DNA of 64,000 nt, from NCBI GenBank assembly GCA_943735955.1, contig OX030966.1, forward strand, positions 4,199,976-4,263,975, given 5' to 3'. Shown piece by piece: positions 1 through 44,451 of the stretch; positions within the stretch are counted from its first letter, which is position 1, and each line of letters starts with the position of its first letter. Source of the stretch: Piscicola geometra. Lineage: Eukaryota > Annelida > Clitellata > Hirudinida > Piscicolidae. The notes below the pieces were generated by a model. The model was not told the DNA's origin. It did not search any database and saw only the letters and a program-made list of their open reading frames with translations. The position numbers were made by a program, and so were the translations under genes.

Positions 1-813
1 AATGAGTGGGTGGTGGTTTATAGAAGTTTTAAAGTAATTAAATGTTTGAATATTTTTATTTAAATGTATTTATTTGATTTTTTTCAGAAGAGAAAAAATG
101 AAGTCTGATAAATTTTGTAAATAATTTTGTTTAAACTTTCAAACAGTTTTTATATTATTTTCAGAATAATTTGGTCAAGTCAATAAAAATTCAAACTTTT
201 GACATTAATATCAATAAAAATGCAAACTTTTACCATTAATATCAATACAAATTTAATTTTGAAACATTAATATCAATACAAATTTAATTTTGAAACATTA
301 ATAAAAATAAAATATTTTAAAGGTTTGAACTTAAATTCATTTTATACCATTACCTGGAGTGACAGGATCATATGAGATTTTCTTTTTCTTGCTGCAATGT
401 CATCTGAGTGGGTAAACGTTGAAAAGTTTGAAAATGCAGGCGACCAAGAGAGGTTTGAATACTATGCATTCATGTCATTAAAAGTGTTTGTATATATTCC
501 AAAAATTATGGTTAAAATGTCTTGCAAGCTGATGCCATTGAGTGATTTAAATGATACAGACTCGCCAAACTCACTGCAAAGTTTTCAACATGTTTTGATG
601 GCAAAAAAGTGGAGTTTTTTTGCAGGGCTCCAGGCAGGGTGAATCTCATAGGTTGTCTCCCCCTTTTTCAAAAAATATATTACAGATTTCAAAGATCCAA
701 TAGAAAGTGAAAATTTTATAGTGCCAAGTAGTAAAAAAATCAAATAAATTAATATTGAAATCAAATGTACTTCAATAATATTTAAAAAAATAAACTGGCT
801 CATGCATACTAAG
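1..813. other. AT-rich intron or spacer upstream of first visible GALK2 exon
   Basis: The next exon starts in phase 1, so this stretch most likely lies in an intron of the GALK2-like gene whose first exon is outside the window. I found no APGRVN-type galactokinase N-terminal motif in it. The only structure seen is a short tandem repeat at about 180-305 (copies of a segment with AATATCAATACAAATTTAAT). An 81-codon open frame at 397-642 resembles nothing I know. Confidence 0.5.
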
Positions 814-3800
814 GAGAACACATTGACTACTGTGGCTATGGAGTGCTGCCAATGGCTGTCAGTCAAGATATTCTCATGGCTGTTGCAAAGAATGACGAGG
901 CGAAAATCAGATTAGTCAACATGGCTGACAAATATGTGTGAGTTTGAACCCAAAATTATAGTATTTCATAATTTTAATAAGTCTATAACCATTATGCCAC
1001 ATTTAAACTTGTCACTGCTACATTATAAACTAAACTTTTGCCACACTTACTTAATCTGAACCAGGCCATATGAGACGTCAGTGGAGAAGATCGAGATCAG
1101 TCAGAGCCAGCCAAAGTGGTTCCACTACTTTCTGTGTGGTTTTAAGGGAGTCATGGAGAGAATTCAGGCAGATGAAAAGGTCTTGAACAAATATTTAATG
1201 AGAGTTTTTATTATAATAGTAATGAAATAACATATTAACTATCTAACTTTAAAAAATCAGAAATAATTTATATTTCCCACCCTTGTTCTATCCTTTTCCT
1301 TGCAGCCTCTTTCCATCATTTTTCCACGTTTTTAAAACCACAGGCAAGCCCCTCCAAGACACAGGGCATGGATGTGCTGGTGGATGGATGCGTGCCTTCT
1401 TGCGCAGGCCTCTCCAGCTCGAGTGCCCTTGTGTGTGCATCTGCCCTCGCCACCATGGTCGCTTACGTCAGTGCCACTGCCTTCACCAAGGTGGGTGGAG
1501 GGGGCTTTTTCAATGCTATCATCACCACCTATACCCTCTACATCATTATCATCAACACTTCCACCACTCACCACTACTATCACCACCACCTCAACCACCC
1601 TCTATCACTATCACCACCTCTTCCCTTTTCTTCTTCTCCTTTTCCTCTTTCTTTTTTTCTTTCTTTTCTTTTTCTTCCTCTTTCATTCACCCTATTTTCT
1701 CAGCCTGCTCCACTTCCTCCTATTTCTCATCCTTTTCCTACTCCTCCTCTCCCCCCCCCCCTCTTCTCCTCCTCCTCCTTCTCCTCCTCCTCTTCCTCCT
1801 CCTCCTCCTCTTCAGCTGGCCTTGGCAGAGTTGTGTCAGCACTGCGAGAAGTACATAGGCACGGAGGGCGGCGGCATGGACCAGAGCATTGCGTTCCTGG
1901 CTCAGGAAGGAAAGGTGGCCATTTTGAGCTTTTTCGTTTTAATAAAAATAAATAAATTTTAATCCAAATGAATACACTTTAATACAAATGAATACACTTT
2001 AATACAAATGAATACACTTTAATACAAATAAATAAATTTTAATCCAAATGAATACACTTTAATACAAATGAATACACTTTAGTACAAATGAATACACTTT
2101 AATACAAATGAATACACTTTAATACAAATGAATACACTTTAATACAAATGAATACACTTTAATACAAATGAATACACTTTAATACAAATGAATACACTTT
2201 AATACAAATGAATACACTTTAATACAAATGAATACACTTTAATACAAATGAATACACTTTAATACAAATGAATACACTTTAATACAAATGAATACACTTT
2301 AATACAAATGAATACACTTTAATACAAATGAATACACTTTAATACAAATGAATACACTTTAATACAAATGAATACACTTTAATACAAATGAATACACTTT
2401 AATAAAAATGAATACACTTTAATACAAATGAATACACTTTAATACAAATGAATACACTTTAATACAAATGAATACACTTTAATACAAATGAATACACTTT
2501 AATACAAATGAATACACTTTAATACAAATGAATACACTTTAATACAAATGAATACACTTTAATACAAATGAATACACTTTAATACAAATGAATACACTTT
2601 AACACAAATGAATACACTTTAATACAAATGAATACACTTTAATACAAATGAATACACTTTAATACAAATGAATACACTTTAATACAAATGAATACACTTT
2701 AATACAAATGAATACACTTTAATACAAATGAATACACTTTAATACAAATGAATACACTTTAATACAAATGAATACACTTTAATACAAATGAATACACTTT
2801 AATACAAATGAATACACTTTAATACAAATGAATACACTTTAATACAAATGAATACACTTTAATACAAATGAATACACTTTAATACAAATGAATACACTTT
2901 AATACAAATGAATACACTTTAATACAAATGAATACACTTTAATACAAATGAATACACTTTAATACAAATGAATACACTTTAATACAAATGAATACACCTT
3001 AATACAAATGAATACACTTTAATACAAATGAATACACTTTAATACAAATGAATACACTTTAATACAAATGAATACACTTTAATACAAATGAATACACTTT
3101 AATACAAATGAATACACTTTAATACAAATGAATACACTTTAATACAAATGAATACACTTTAATACAAATGAATACACTTTAATACAAATGAATACACTTT
3201 AATACAAATGAATACACTTTAATACAAATGAATACACTTTAATACAAATGAATACACTTTAATACAAATGAATACACTTTAATACAAATGAATACACTTT
3301 AATACAAATGAATACACTTTAATACAAATGAATACACTTTAATACAAGTGAATACACTTTAATACAAGTGAATACACTTTAATACAAGTGAATACACTTT
3401 AATACAAATGAATACACTTTAATACAAATGAATACACTTTAATACAAATGAATACACTTTAATACAAATGAATACACTTTAATACAAATGAATACACTTT
3501 AATACAGTATGTGAATTTTTGTGTGATTTTTCATTAATTAAAAATGTTTTTCTGTAAATATGAATATGATTAATTTGGTTTTCACAACATTTAGTCGTAA
3601 AATGTCGATGTATGGAGCGATAGGAAAAATTCTGTTTTTCCCGGTCAATTGTCCCAATAATGATTTTTCGTATTATATTTCGCATCACAAGCAACTACCA
3701 TCCCTACGCCACCATAGAGACATCTCTCATTACCCACCAAACCCCCAAAAGGCAAAGTTCGTGGAGTTTAACCCGTTGAGGGTGGCTGACGTGACGTTGC

Positions 3801-4912
3801 CTGCAGGTGTGGCTTTTGTCATCGCGAACAGCTGCGTTCAGTTGAACAAAGCGGCCACTAGCCACTTCAACACGCGAGTCGCCGAGTGTCGCTTGGCGGC
3901 GCAAGTGCTGGCCAGCAAGGAGGGAGTGGAGTGGAGGGGAGTGAGGAGGTTGCTGGAGGTGCAGGAGGCGTTGGAGTTGAGTGTGCAACAGTGCTGTGAC
4001 CTGGTGTGCAAGCATCTGACGCAGGATGTGTACACCAAAGAGGAGGTGTGTGCACTGCTGGCGGTATCGGAGGAGGAGTTGAACTCGGTGTCTTTGAGCT
4101 CGAAAACATTTGATGGTTCGTTTTGTGAGACTATCGTCTTTTTTTTATCAAAACTATTAAATTTACTTTAAATACTTTTGTGGTCTTGAAGCCCGACCGG
4201 GTTTACGCCACGTTAATAATACTCGTCTTTGTATTGTATTGTATTCAATACATATAATTTAAGTGTTACTGCGTTCACTTTTAATACTATTTAACATTTG
4301 CAACTTTCCAGTGAAAGAGTTCAAACTACGCCAGAGGGCGTTTCACGTCTTTTCCGAGAGTCAACGGGTCTTGAAATTCAAAGACCTATGTAAAAAGATA
4401 ACCAAGGGAGGAGATGGTGAGGGGAGGGGAGGGGATGAGGGTGAGGTGGAGGAGGAGTTGGGTGAGTTGATGAATGAGAGTCACAGCAGCTGCAGGGATG
4501 CTTATGAGTGTTCGTGTGGCGAGTTGGATGAGCTGGTGCAGTTTGCCAGGTGTGTTCGTTTCTTTGGTTCCTTTCTATCCGCTTTCTCTCCTGATTTTTA
4601 AAACCAGCTATCCACTATTCCACAACCAAGCATTTTAACCATCCTTCACCCACTACCAAGACAACAACCATCTGCTGCCCCCCTCCTACCACTTTGCACC
4701 CATTCCACAGGGCAAATGGAGTTCTAGGCAGCAGACTGACCGGGGCTGGTTGGGGTGGTTGTTGTGTCAGCATGGTGTCTTTGAGCGGGAAGCAAGCGCT
4801 GATCGACCGCTTGAAAGGTTATTACGAGGCTAAAGGCATGACCCCGTGTTCCATTGACCAAGCCCTCTTTGCCACTGTACCCTCTAAGGGAGCTTCTATC
4901 ATCTACCTTTGA
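814..4912 (+). CDS. GALK2: GALK2-like N-acetylgalactosamine/galactose kinase, 5' partial
   Basis: GHMP-family sugar-1-kinase, expected to phosphorylate GalNAc or galactose with ATP in the cytosol. Seven exons join in frame: 814-937, 1065-1179, 1344-1490, 1816-1914, 3752-4115, 4312-4549, 4711-4912. Motifs in order: [16 protein letters not shown] (signature 1), GLSSSSALV (phosphate loop), [17 protein letters not shown] (catalytic Asp region), [18 protein letters not shown], and [14 protein letters not shown] (motif 3). The sequence follows human GALK2 more closely than GALK1, for example [14 protein letters not shown] and [17 protein letters not shown]. About 429 residues are present. The family runs to roughly 460, so some 30-40 N-terminal residues lie upstream of the window. 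No inactivating change is visible. The fourth intron here carries a large 20-bp minisatellite. Confidence 0.93.
1500..1815 (+). repeat. CT-rich low-complexity 3' half of a GALK2 intron
   Basis: After the donor GTGGGTGGAGGGGG the intron changes to CAC/CAT-rich and then CTCCTCC-rich sequence that runs into the acceptor CTCTTCAG at 1815. It works as an extreme polypyrimidine tract. Several open frames here, up to 196 codons, are artefacts of this composition. Confidence 0.8.
1950..3506 (+). repeat. 20-bp minisatellite, about 75 copies, in GALK2 intron
   Basis: The unit AATACAAATGAATACACTTT is repeated head to tail for about 1.5 kb with very little divergence. Scattered single-base variants include CAAGTG for CAAATG in three consecutive units near 3345-3390, and AACACA near 2600. 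The array lies between GALK2 exons 1816-1914 and 3752-4115. The low divergence suggests recent expansion or homogenisation. Confidence 0.97.
4170..4260 (+). mobile_element. 3' fragment of SINE family 1 in GALK2 intron
   Basis: The segment GAAGCCCG...GGGTTTACGCCACGTTAATAATACTCGTC matches the 3' part of the SINE at 54670-54880, which has GAAGCCCG, a TACGCCACTATAATAATG stretch, then CTCGTC. It ends in a TTGTA-type short repeat. Only the 3' end is recognisable, as expected for a truncated or decayed copy. It sits between exons ending 4115 and starting 4312. Confidence 0.6.
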
Positions 4913-4914
4913 GT

Positions 4915-5022
4915 GTGTGTGTTTGTGTGTGTCAGTGTGAGTGAGTGAGTGAGTGAGTGAGTGAGTGAGTGAGTGAGTGAGTGAGTGAGTGAGTGAGTGA
5001 GTGAGTGAGTGAGTGAGTGTAT
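4915..5022 (+). repeat. (GTGA)n microsatellite after GALK2 stop
   Basis: GTGT repeats pass into about 20 tandem GTGA/GAGT tetramers, starting within a few bases of the GALK2 stop codon. The array probably lies in the 3' UTR. Confidence 0.95.
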
Positions 5023-5734
5023 GAGTGTGTGCTGATTTATAGAGAAATCATTTAAGCGATTAAACTTGATATTTGTTGCCAATTTATTGTCCTAATACTC
5101 AGTGAGCGCTGGTATTTTAAGTTAATTTTTTCATTTTCACAAATAGTTCTTATGAATGCACATCTCCCTACTGCCTTGCAATGAGTCTTTCAGTGACATC
5201 ACATCAGCATCATTCACCATAAAATTTGATCCATCAACATTACATCTGAGTCATCAACATCACATCTGAGTCATCATTACATGTGATCCATCATCATTTT
5301 GTTTTATGAGCACATAGCTTCTTTAAATGGCTTTATAAAGAATTTTTATTTACTTTTTTTAATGCAAAATTCTATATTTTTTAAAACATCGAAGACCAGA
5401 TGTAAGAGAAAGCATTTGAAATATTTGACAAGAATGATTGAAACCATTGAAATTGTATACATTAAAATACCATAATCTTCGGACACTCCTATTCTTGAGA
5501 CACCGTCATATTTGGAAAAAAGGATATTTTCACCAGATAGTTTATTAAAAAAATAAAATAGGTTAAAATTTTTGAATTTGTTTAAATTATATTTATAATA
5601 TTAGACATTTGGGAAAAAAAGATTCCAAATGGTCCGACGACATAGATTCTTTTAAGGTAATAATTTATAATTATAATTTATAAGGATTATAAATGCCATA
5701 CGAAAATAAGAACGCAATTCGTTACACTAACAAT

Positions 5735-5845
5735 AATAATTCATTACACTAACGATAATTCATTACATTAACGATAATTCATTACATTAACGATAATTCA
5801 TTACATTAACGATAATTCATTACATTAACGATAATTCATTACAAG
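5735..5845 (+). repeat. 19-bp tandem repeat
   Basis: About six copies of TTCATTACATTAACGATAA in tandem, with a variant first copy (TTACACTAAC). Confidence 0.9.
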
Positions 5846-6319
5846 ATCAGCGAAATATTCCGTTAAATTTCCCATGCGGTAACAGCATATATTGTAAAGG
5901 TGCTATGCAGGCGTGACAAACATAGGTGGTATCGATAATACTTCATTATAAAACTGGGCGTAACAAGAGTTCATGATAGTGATGATGATGATGATGATGA
6001 TGATGGCGATAACAATACTAATGGTAATAAGATGGTGATATGGAAAAAAAAGAATATAAAAAGTGAGATTCTGCAAGATATGAGAAGGATACTGGAATGG
6101 TGGGCTAAGCTGGAATACTTGATGTTTTAAAGCGACTTTACAATTATTTGGACTCGATTAAAACATTGAAAAAACGACGAATTGGATAATTTAAAATGCA
6201 AACCAAATGCAATAACACCATAAATTAAACTAAAAAACCATCCTCTTCCTCTTGGACCCCCTCCCTCATGGACGACACTCTCCCTCCTTCCTGGACCCAT
6301 CACCCCCCCCTTCCATCCT

Positions 6320-6755
6320 TCCTGGACCCACTACCTCCCTCCAAGAACCACCCCCACTACCTCCCTCCAAGAACCACCCCCACTACCTCCCTCCAAGAAC
6401 CACCCCCACTACCTCCCTCCAAGAACCACCCCCACTACCTACCTCCAAGAACCACCCCCACTACCTCCCTCCAAGAACCACCCCCACTACCTCCCTCCAA
6501 GAACCACCCCCACTACCCCCCTCCAGAACCACCCCCACTACCTCTCTCTAAGAACCACCCCCATTACCTCCCTCCAAGAACCACCCCCACTACCTCTCTC
6601 CAAGAACCACCCCCACTACCTCCCTTCAAGAACCACCCCCACTACCTCTCTCTAAGAACCACCCCCACTACCTCCCTCCAAGAACCACCTCCACTACCTC
6701 CCTCCAAGAACCACCCCCACTACCTCCCTCCAAGAACCACCCCCATCACCTCCCT
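6320..6755 (+). repeat. 26-bp C-rich minisatellite abutting TMED 3' end
   Basis: About 16 copies of a 26-bp unit containing CCTCCCTCCAAGAACCACC followed by CCCACTA. The array stops about 10 bp from the TMED stop codon at 6765-6767, so it must lie in that gene's 3' UTR or immediate 3' flank. A 323-codon open frame through it is an artefact of the unit composition. Confidence 0.93.
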
Positions 6756-6764
6756 TCGGCACCA

Positions 6765-8482
6765 TCACACCCTGGGCTTAGATGCAGACACAGTGAACAA
6801 TTTCTTGACAAACATCGCCTGCATGAACGACACTACTACTATCAAGACGCACAAGAAGATCGAAGCTCTCTGCACGAATCTGGTGATGATAATGATAGTG
6901 GTGGTGGTTGTGATGGTGGTAATGATGATTTACGTTCATTATCATTATAAACATCATTATCATCATGTTGAAAACTATCATCCTCAAAAACACCATAATC
7001 ATCACAAACAGCATTATCATCATTACCATCAAAATCATCATTACCATCAAAATCATCATTATCATCACAAACAACATCATTATTACCCCCCCCCCCCCCT
7101 CCTCCACCCACCTGTTATTATCACTGATCAGGTACCAATCCTTAATCATGTGTTTTCCGTCGGTCCTCGCCAAGTTTGTCACCCTCTTCACGTGGGTGTC
7201 AATCACTCCAAAAGACTTCTTGTAATTGATTTTAATTAATTATAACCAATTAATTAATTAATCAGTTCTATTTAAAGTTAATTTAATTTAGTTTGTTTTA
7301 ATTTAGTTAAATTTAAATGAGTGAATAGTAATTAGCCTCATTAGAGTTATAAAGTGATTTTAATTAGATTAAAGAGCATTAAATTACCAACTTCCCCCCA
7401 AAATCCACCTACCAGGTAGTTAGATACACTACTCATGGATTCCTGCAGATCAAGGTTGTACTTATCCCATTGCTCCTCAAAGAATGTGTGTAGGTACAGT
7501 GTCACAATCTTGTTGGAGAATTTCGAAAGTCTGTTGTCTAGACAAATTGTGTAGATTCCTGGAGTGGCATAGGCGAGGGGGGTGTATTGGTGGGTGAGTG
7601 GAGGAGGTTGAGGGATGAATAGGAATTTGGGGGTGGCGGTGGGGGAAGGTTGAAGGATTAGAAAATGGATTGGTAGGTATAGAATGGCTTGTTAGGTGAA
7701 GAATGTTGGAGTAGTTGTGTGATTAGATAGAAGATGGGTTGAAGAAAATCTATATTCAAATCTTGCTTTTAATTTTCCAAATACAAAATAACCAACAAAA
7801 TAGCCTTTTTAGCATTTAAATAAAGCTTATTATTCCACAACCTATCCACCAAAAGCCAATACCAACCACTCCACCACAACCATCCCCCCATCACCCACCC
7901 TTCCTCACCATCTTCAGATGCAGTTGTGTCCAATTCACCCTCACCAATCCACTCAAAACTTCTCAATGCTACCCCACTTGGCTGAATTACCTCTACGTTG
8001 ATGTTTTTGTCTGAGCCTTTCAAAACCTGTACGAATTAAATTACGTGAATTAAAACTAGTGTTATGAATAACTGAACGTTTTCATTTCAAGATTTTTTAA
8101 AAAGATTTTTAACCATTTGCATAAAAAACATTAAAGCAGTTACGAAACATTTCAATACAGATTTTTAAATTTATTATTATTTTATTCAACAATCCATTAT
8201 TGCAAAATAAATCATTTCCATAAATAAAACCTCAAAGAACACAAAGATCTTGGCATCCTTTTGCATTCGTTGGTAGAAGCACTGGTAAGAACCGCCTGCC
8301 AACTCAATCTTCAAGTCTTGGTACATGCCAGGCAGTCCAAAGTTGTCTACCACAGGGTCAGCTAGCATCGAAGATGGCACCAGACCTAGCATGTACTCGT
8401 GATCAGGGCCAAATACTGACCTGGCGTTCTCTTCTGCCAACGCCATTGTGCATAAAATTGAAAAAATAAATTTAATCTGCAT
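6765..8482 (-). CDS. p24 / TMED family cargo receptor (GOLD domain)
   Basis: Type I membrane protein of the ER-Golgi p24 family, which acts in COPI/COPII cargo selection. Five exons on the minus strand close exactly in frame (241 residues): 8482-8231, 8026-7909, 7558-7413, 7218-7112, 6867-6765. Order: signal peptide (MQIKFIFSILCTMALA); GOLD beta-sandwich starting LKIELAGGSYQCFYQRM and including FEVLKGSDKNINVEV; the second GOLD cysteine in GIYTICLDNRLSKFSNK; a coiled-coil linker; and a C-terminal transmembrane helix (FLCVLIVVVSFMQAMF). The tail has KKLF next to the membrane but ends in KPRV, so it lacks a terminal KKXX signal. The subfamily is unclear. The gene is divergent from the laminin gene, with 469 bp between start codons. 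Confidence 0.88.
6868..7111 (-). other. TMED intron with complementary repeat ends
   Basis: Read on the minus strand, the donor half is G/T-rich with GATGAT-type repeats. The acceptor half has ATCATC and ACCACCACC repeats before the AG at 6868-6869. The two halves can pair over long stretches. Confidence 0.6.
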
Positions 8483-8951
8483 TGTTGGTTGGATGATTTA
8501 ATTGTTTGATTTATTGTAAGTTTGAAATTCTTCGACTTTTTATTCTGATTTTGGGTTTTTGCACAAAACAGCTGTAGCCGTGGTGCGCATGAATTGAAAC
8601 TAAAAGTTTAAAGCCTTCGTCAGCAATCTTGTAGCGCGTAATTTTACTTTTTATTAATACCTTAAACAATATTGCAAAAAGAAATCAAAATAAACAAAAA
8701 TTTATATTTTTCAACAATTGAAAATTTAAAATGTTTTTTAAATGAGTTTACAAGAGAAGTAAAACAAGTGTGGGGTAGTGTGTTCAAGGCCTAGACACCA
8801 GATGGTGAGTGAGATGTAAGCGGATGATTCATTATGTGATACTCTCCGTTGATACAAAACCTTGCTGTCATGTTGATTCAATGGCTTCAAAAACCTGTTT
8901 TATATTAAAGTTTACATTAAAATTTTAAAACTAGATATTAAAGTAGTTAAA
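8483..8951. promoter_or_regulatory. Shared 5' flank between TMED (-) and laminin (+)
   Basis: A 469-bp AT-rich spacer lies between two divergent start codons and must contain both 5' UTRs and at least the proximal promoters. I could not assign a TATA box or initiator with confidence. Confidence 0.45.
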
Positions 8952-26712
<17,761 letters not shown>

Positions 26713-27135
26713 AAATATTGAACTGAATTATTAGTCAAATATTTAATTTTTCAAATCTCGTTAGTGGTTTAGTTTCGAATTCTTTTTCATTTCTAAATGG
26801 CAGATTCTGGTGAAACAGTGGTTTATTTTATATCCCTTTTTTCAATACTTGTTAAGTGTTCGATAGACCAGCGAACGAAAATGTTTTATGGTGTGATGCA
26901 TTTGACTTTCAATACTTTCTAGCACTCCTTTGTAGTAATTCTATTTAAATATTATTTCAAGGTACCATTCTAAAAAAATTAAGATTAAAAAAAATAACTT
27001 TATAACAATACATTATTTTATAATCTAAAGCGCTTCTTTAAATACTAATTATGTTGTCAAGTTAAAAGTAAATATGAAGAAACATCGGATTTAACAAAAA
27101 TGGAATCAAGCGTTTTTTAAATTTCAGGAAATAAA
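26713..27135. other. Spacer between laminin and GRAMD1
   Basis: AT-rich sequence that presumably contains the laminin 3' UTR and the GRAMD1 5' flank. Nothing else recognised. Confidence 0.6.
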
Positions 27136-43156
<16,021 letters not shown>

Positions 43157-44451
43157 TGATGATTTGAGCATGAGTTAATAGTTAAATGGATAAATTAATA
43201 AGTTAATTAAAAAATGATGAATGGTGAATGATTGAATGGAAGAATCAGTAAATAAATGACTATGAATAAGTGAACAAATGGATGACGTACAAGACAGCAT
43301 ACGACAGCTTCCACAGGCATAACAGCTTGCAATACAAAGTCTCAAGTAGGCAGTGTCCAACGTAATACTCCTTCCATAATAATAATAATAATAATAATAA
43401 TGATAATAATAATAAAATAATAAGCCTTCCAGCCATGCCTCGCCAGCTTTTCCTAGTACAGTGTTTCCCATCCGTACTTTTATGCGTTTCCTTCCGAAAT
43501 ACTTCTTCACTCATTCATTCTTCATTCATTCATCCATCAAGTTTCCATTCATATATCGCTTAATAATTAATATATGCAAGAAAACTTTTCTGCCAGCCTT
43601 GGAAGAATTTCAGTCGACCGGAGTTTTAGTCATTTCAGTTGTGCTGCATCAGTTGCAGCAGTCCGAAAGTTCGTTCCACTGTGCATTATTTCTTGAGATT
43701 ATTCTGTTCATGGTGTCAATATTCATTCTTATCATTATTATTGTTTGGGTTATACGCCGCTATAATAATGCTGGTGAATTGTGAATATTATTATTAATAA
43801 TTAGTATTAACATAATTATTATAACAGTTCACTGTTGTACCTTATCTGGTGTGTGAGTGTATGTTTATCTGTATGCATATGTGTGTGTGTTTTTTTCGTG
43901 ATATTTCCATCTAAACAAGCTAACAATTAATAGTTTCTGCAGCACCATCAACACCTTCTTATCAAATACTTTTTGCAACTATCAATCGCTCAACGAATGC
44001 ATAAGAAACACACCATAATACTCTCCGAATCAAGAAATAACTTGTACAGACGGCATTACCTGTTGATTCATTGTAAATATCTCATTTTTCGAGTCATTAT
44101 TCCAATCACTAAATCGATTTAGGTTTTTGCTAAGAATTTATTTAGATGCAATAATGGTTTTTTGAATAATTCCAGAAATAAAATTCAAACTCTTCAATCT
44201 TTTATATAAATTCATTTTTATTAATCATTATTAGCATTAACAACTTTTAATTGCTGTCAATTCATACGTCAGAGTATTGTCAGACTTTTCATAAACTTTG
44301 TTATTATTGACGTCCTTGTTTTTTAGACGTCTGCAAAAATCTTTTCAAGAATCTAGATTAAAAAAACCCACTTCTAAATCATAAATAACCAAAAGGATAT
44401 CCTTCAACCACTGCATATCTCAAAGCAGTCAACCCTTTAAAAACCACCAAC
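43157..44451. other. Spacer between GRAMD1 and the nine-module gene
   Basis: AT-rich spacer with an (ATA)n run near 43378-43420 and a SINE family 1 3' fragment near 43736-43770 (GGGTTATACGCCGCTATAATAATG). A 107-codon open frame at 43461-43784 ends in a hydrophobic segment, but part of it is the SINE tail. I do not call it a gene. Confidence 0.55.

Larger units (their letters stand above)
4913..6764. other. Intergenic spacer between GALK2 and TMED 3' ends
   Basis: Convergent 3' flanks. The spacer holds a (GTGA)n array directly after the GALK2 stop, a dispersed repeat near 5465-5530, a 19-bp tandem repeat at about 5740-5840, a (GATGAT)n run near 5975-6005, and the 26-bp array that ends against the TMED stop codon. 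I see no gene. Confidence 0.7.

Noticed and set aside
397..642. Possible first exon of the GALK2-like gene (MSSEWVNVEKFENAG...)
   Set aside because: It lacks the APGRVN motif expected just before [10 protein letters not shown], and no donor joins in the required phase with a sensible alignment.
1950..3506. CRISPR-like array
   Set aside because: Units are directly contiguous with no unique spacers, and the locus is an animal intron.
43461..43784. 107-codon frame with a hydrophobic C-terminal segment
   Set aside because: Its last residues are encoded by a SINE 3' fragment. No homologue or convincing gene context; starts in AT-rich spacer.
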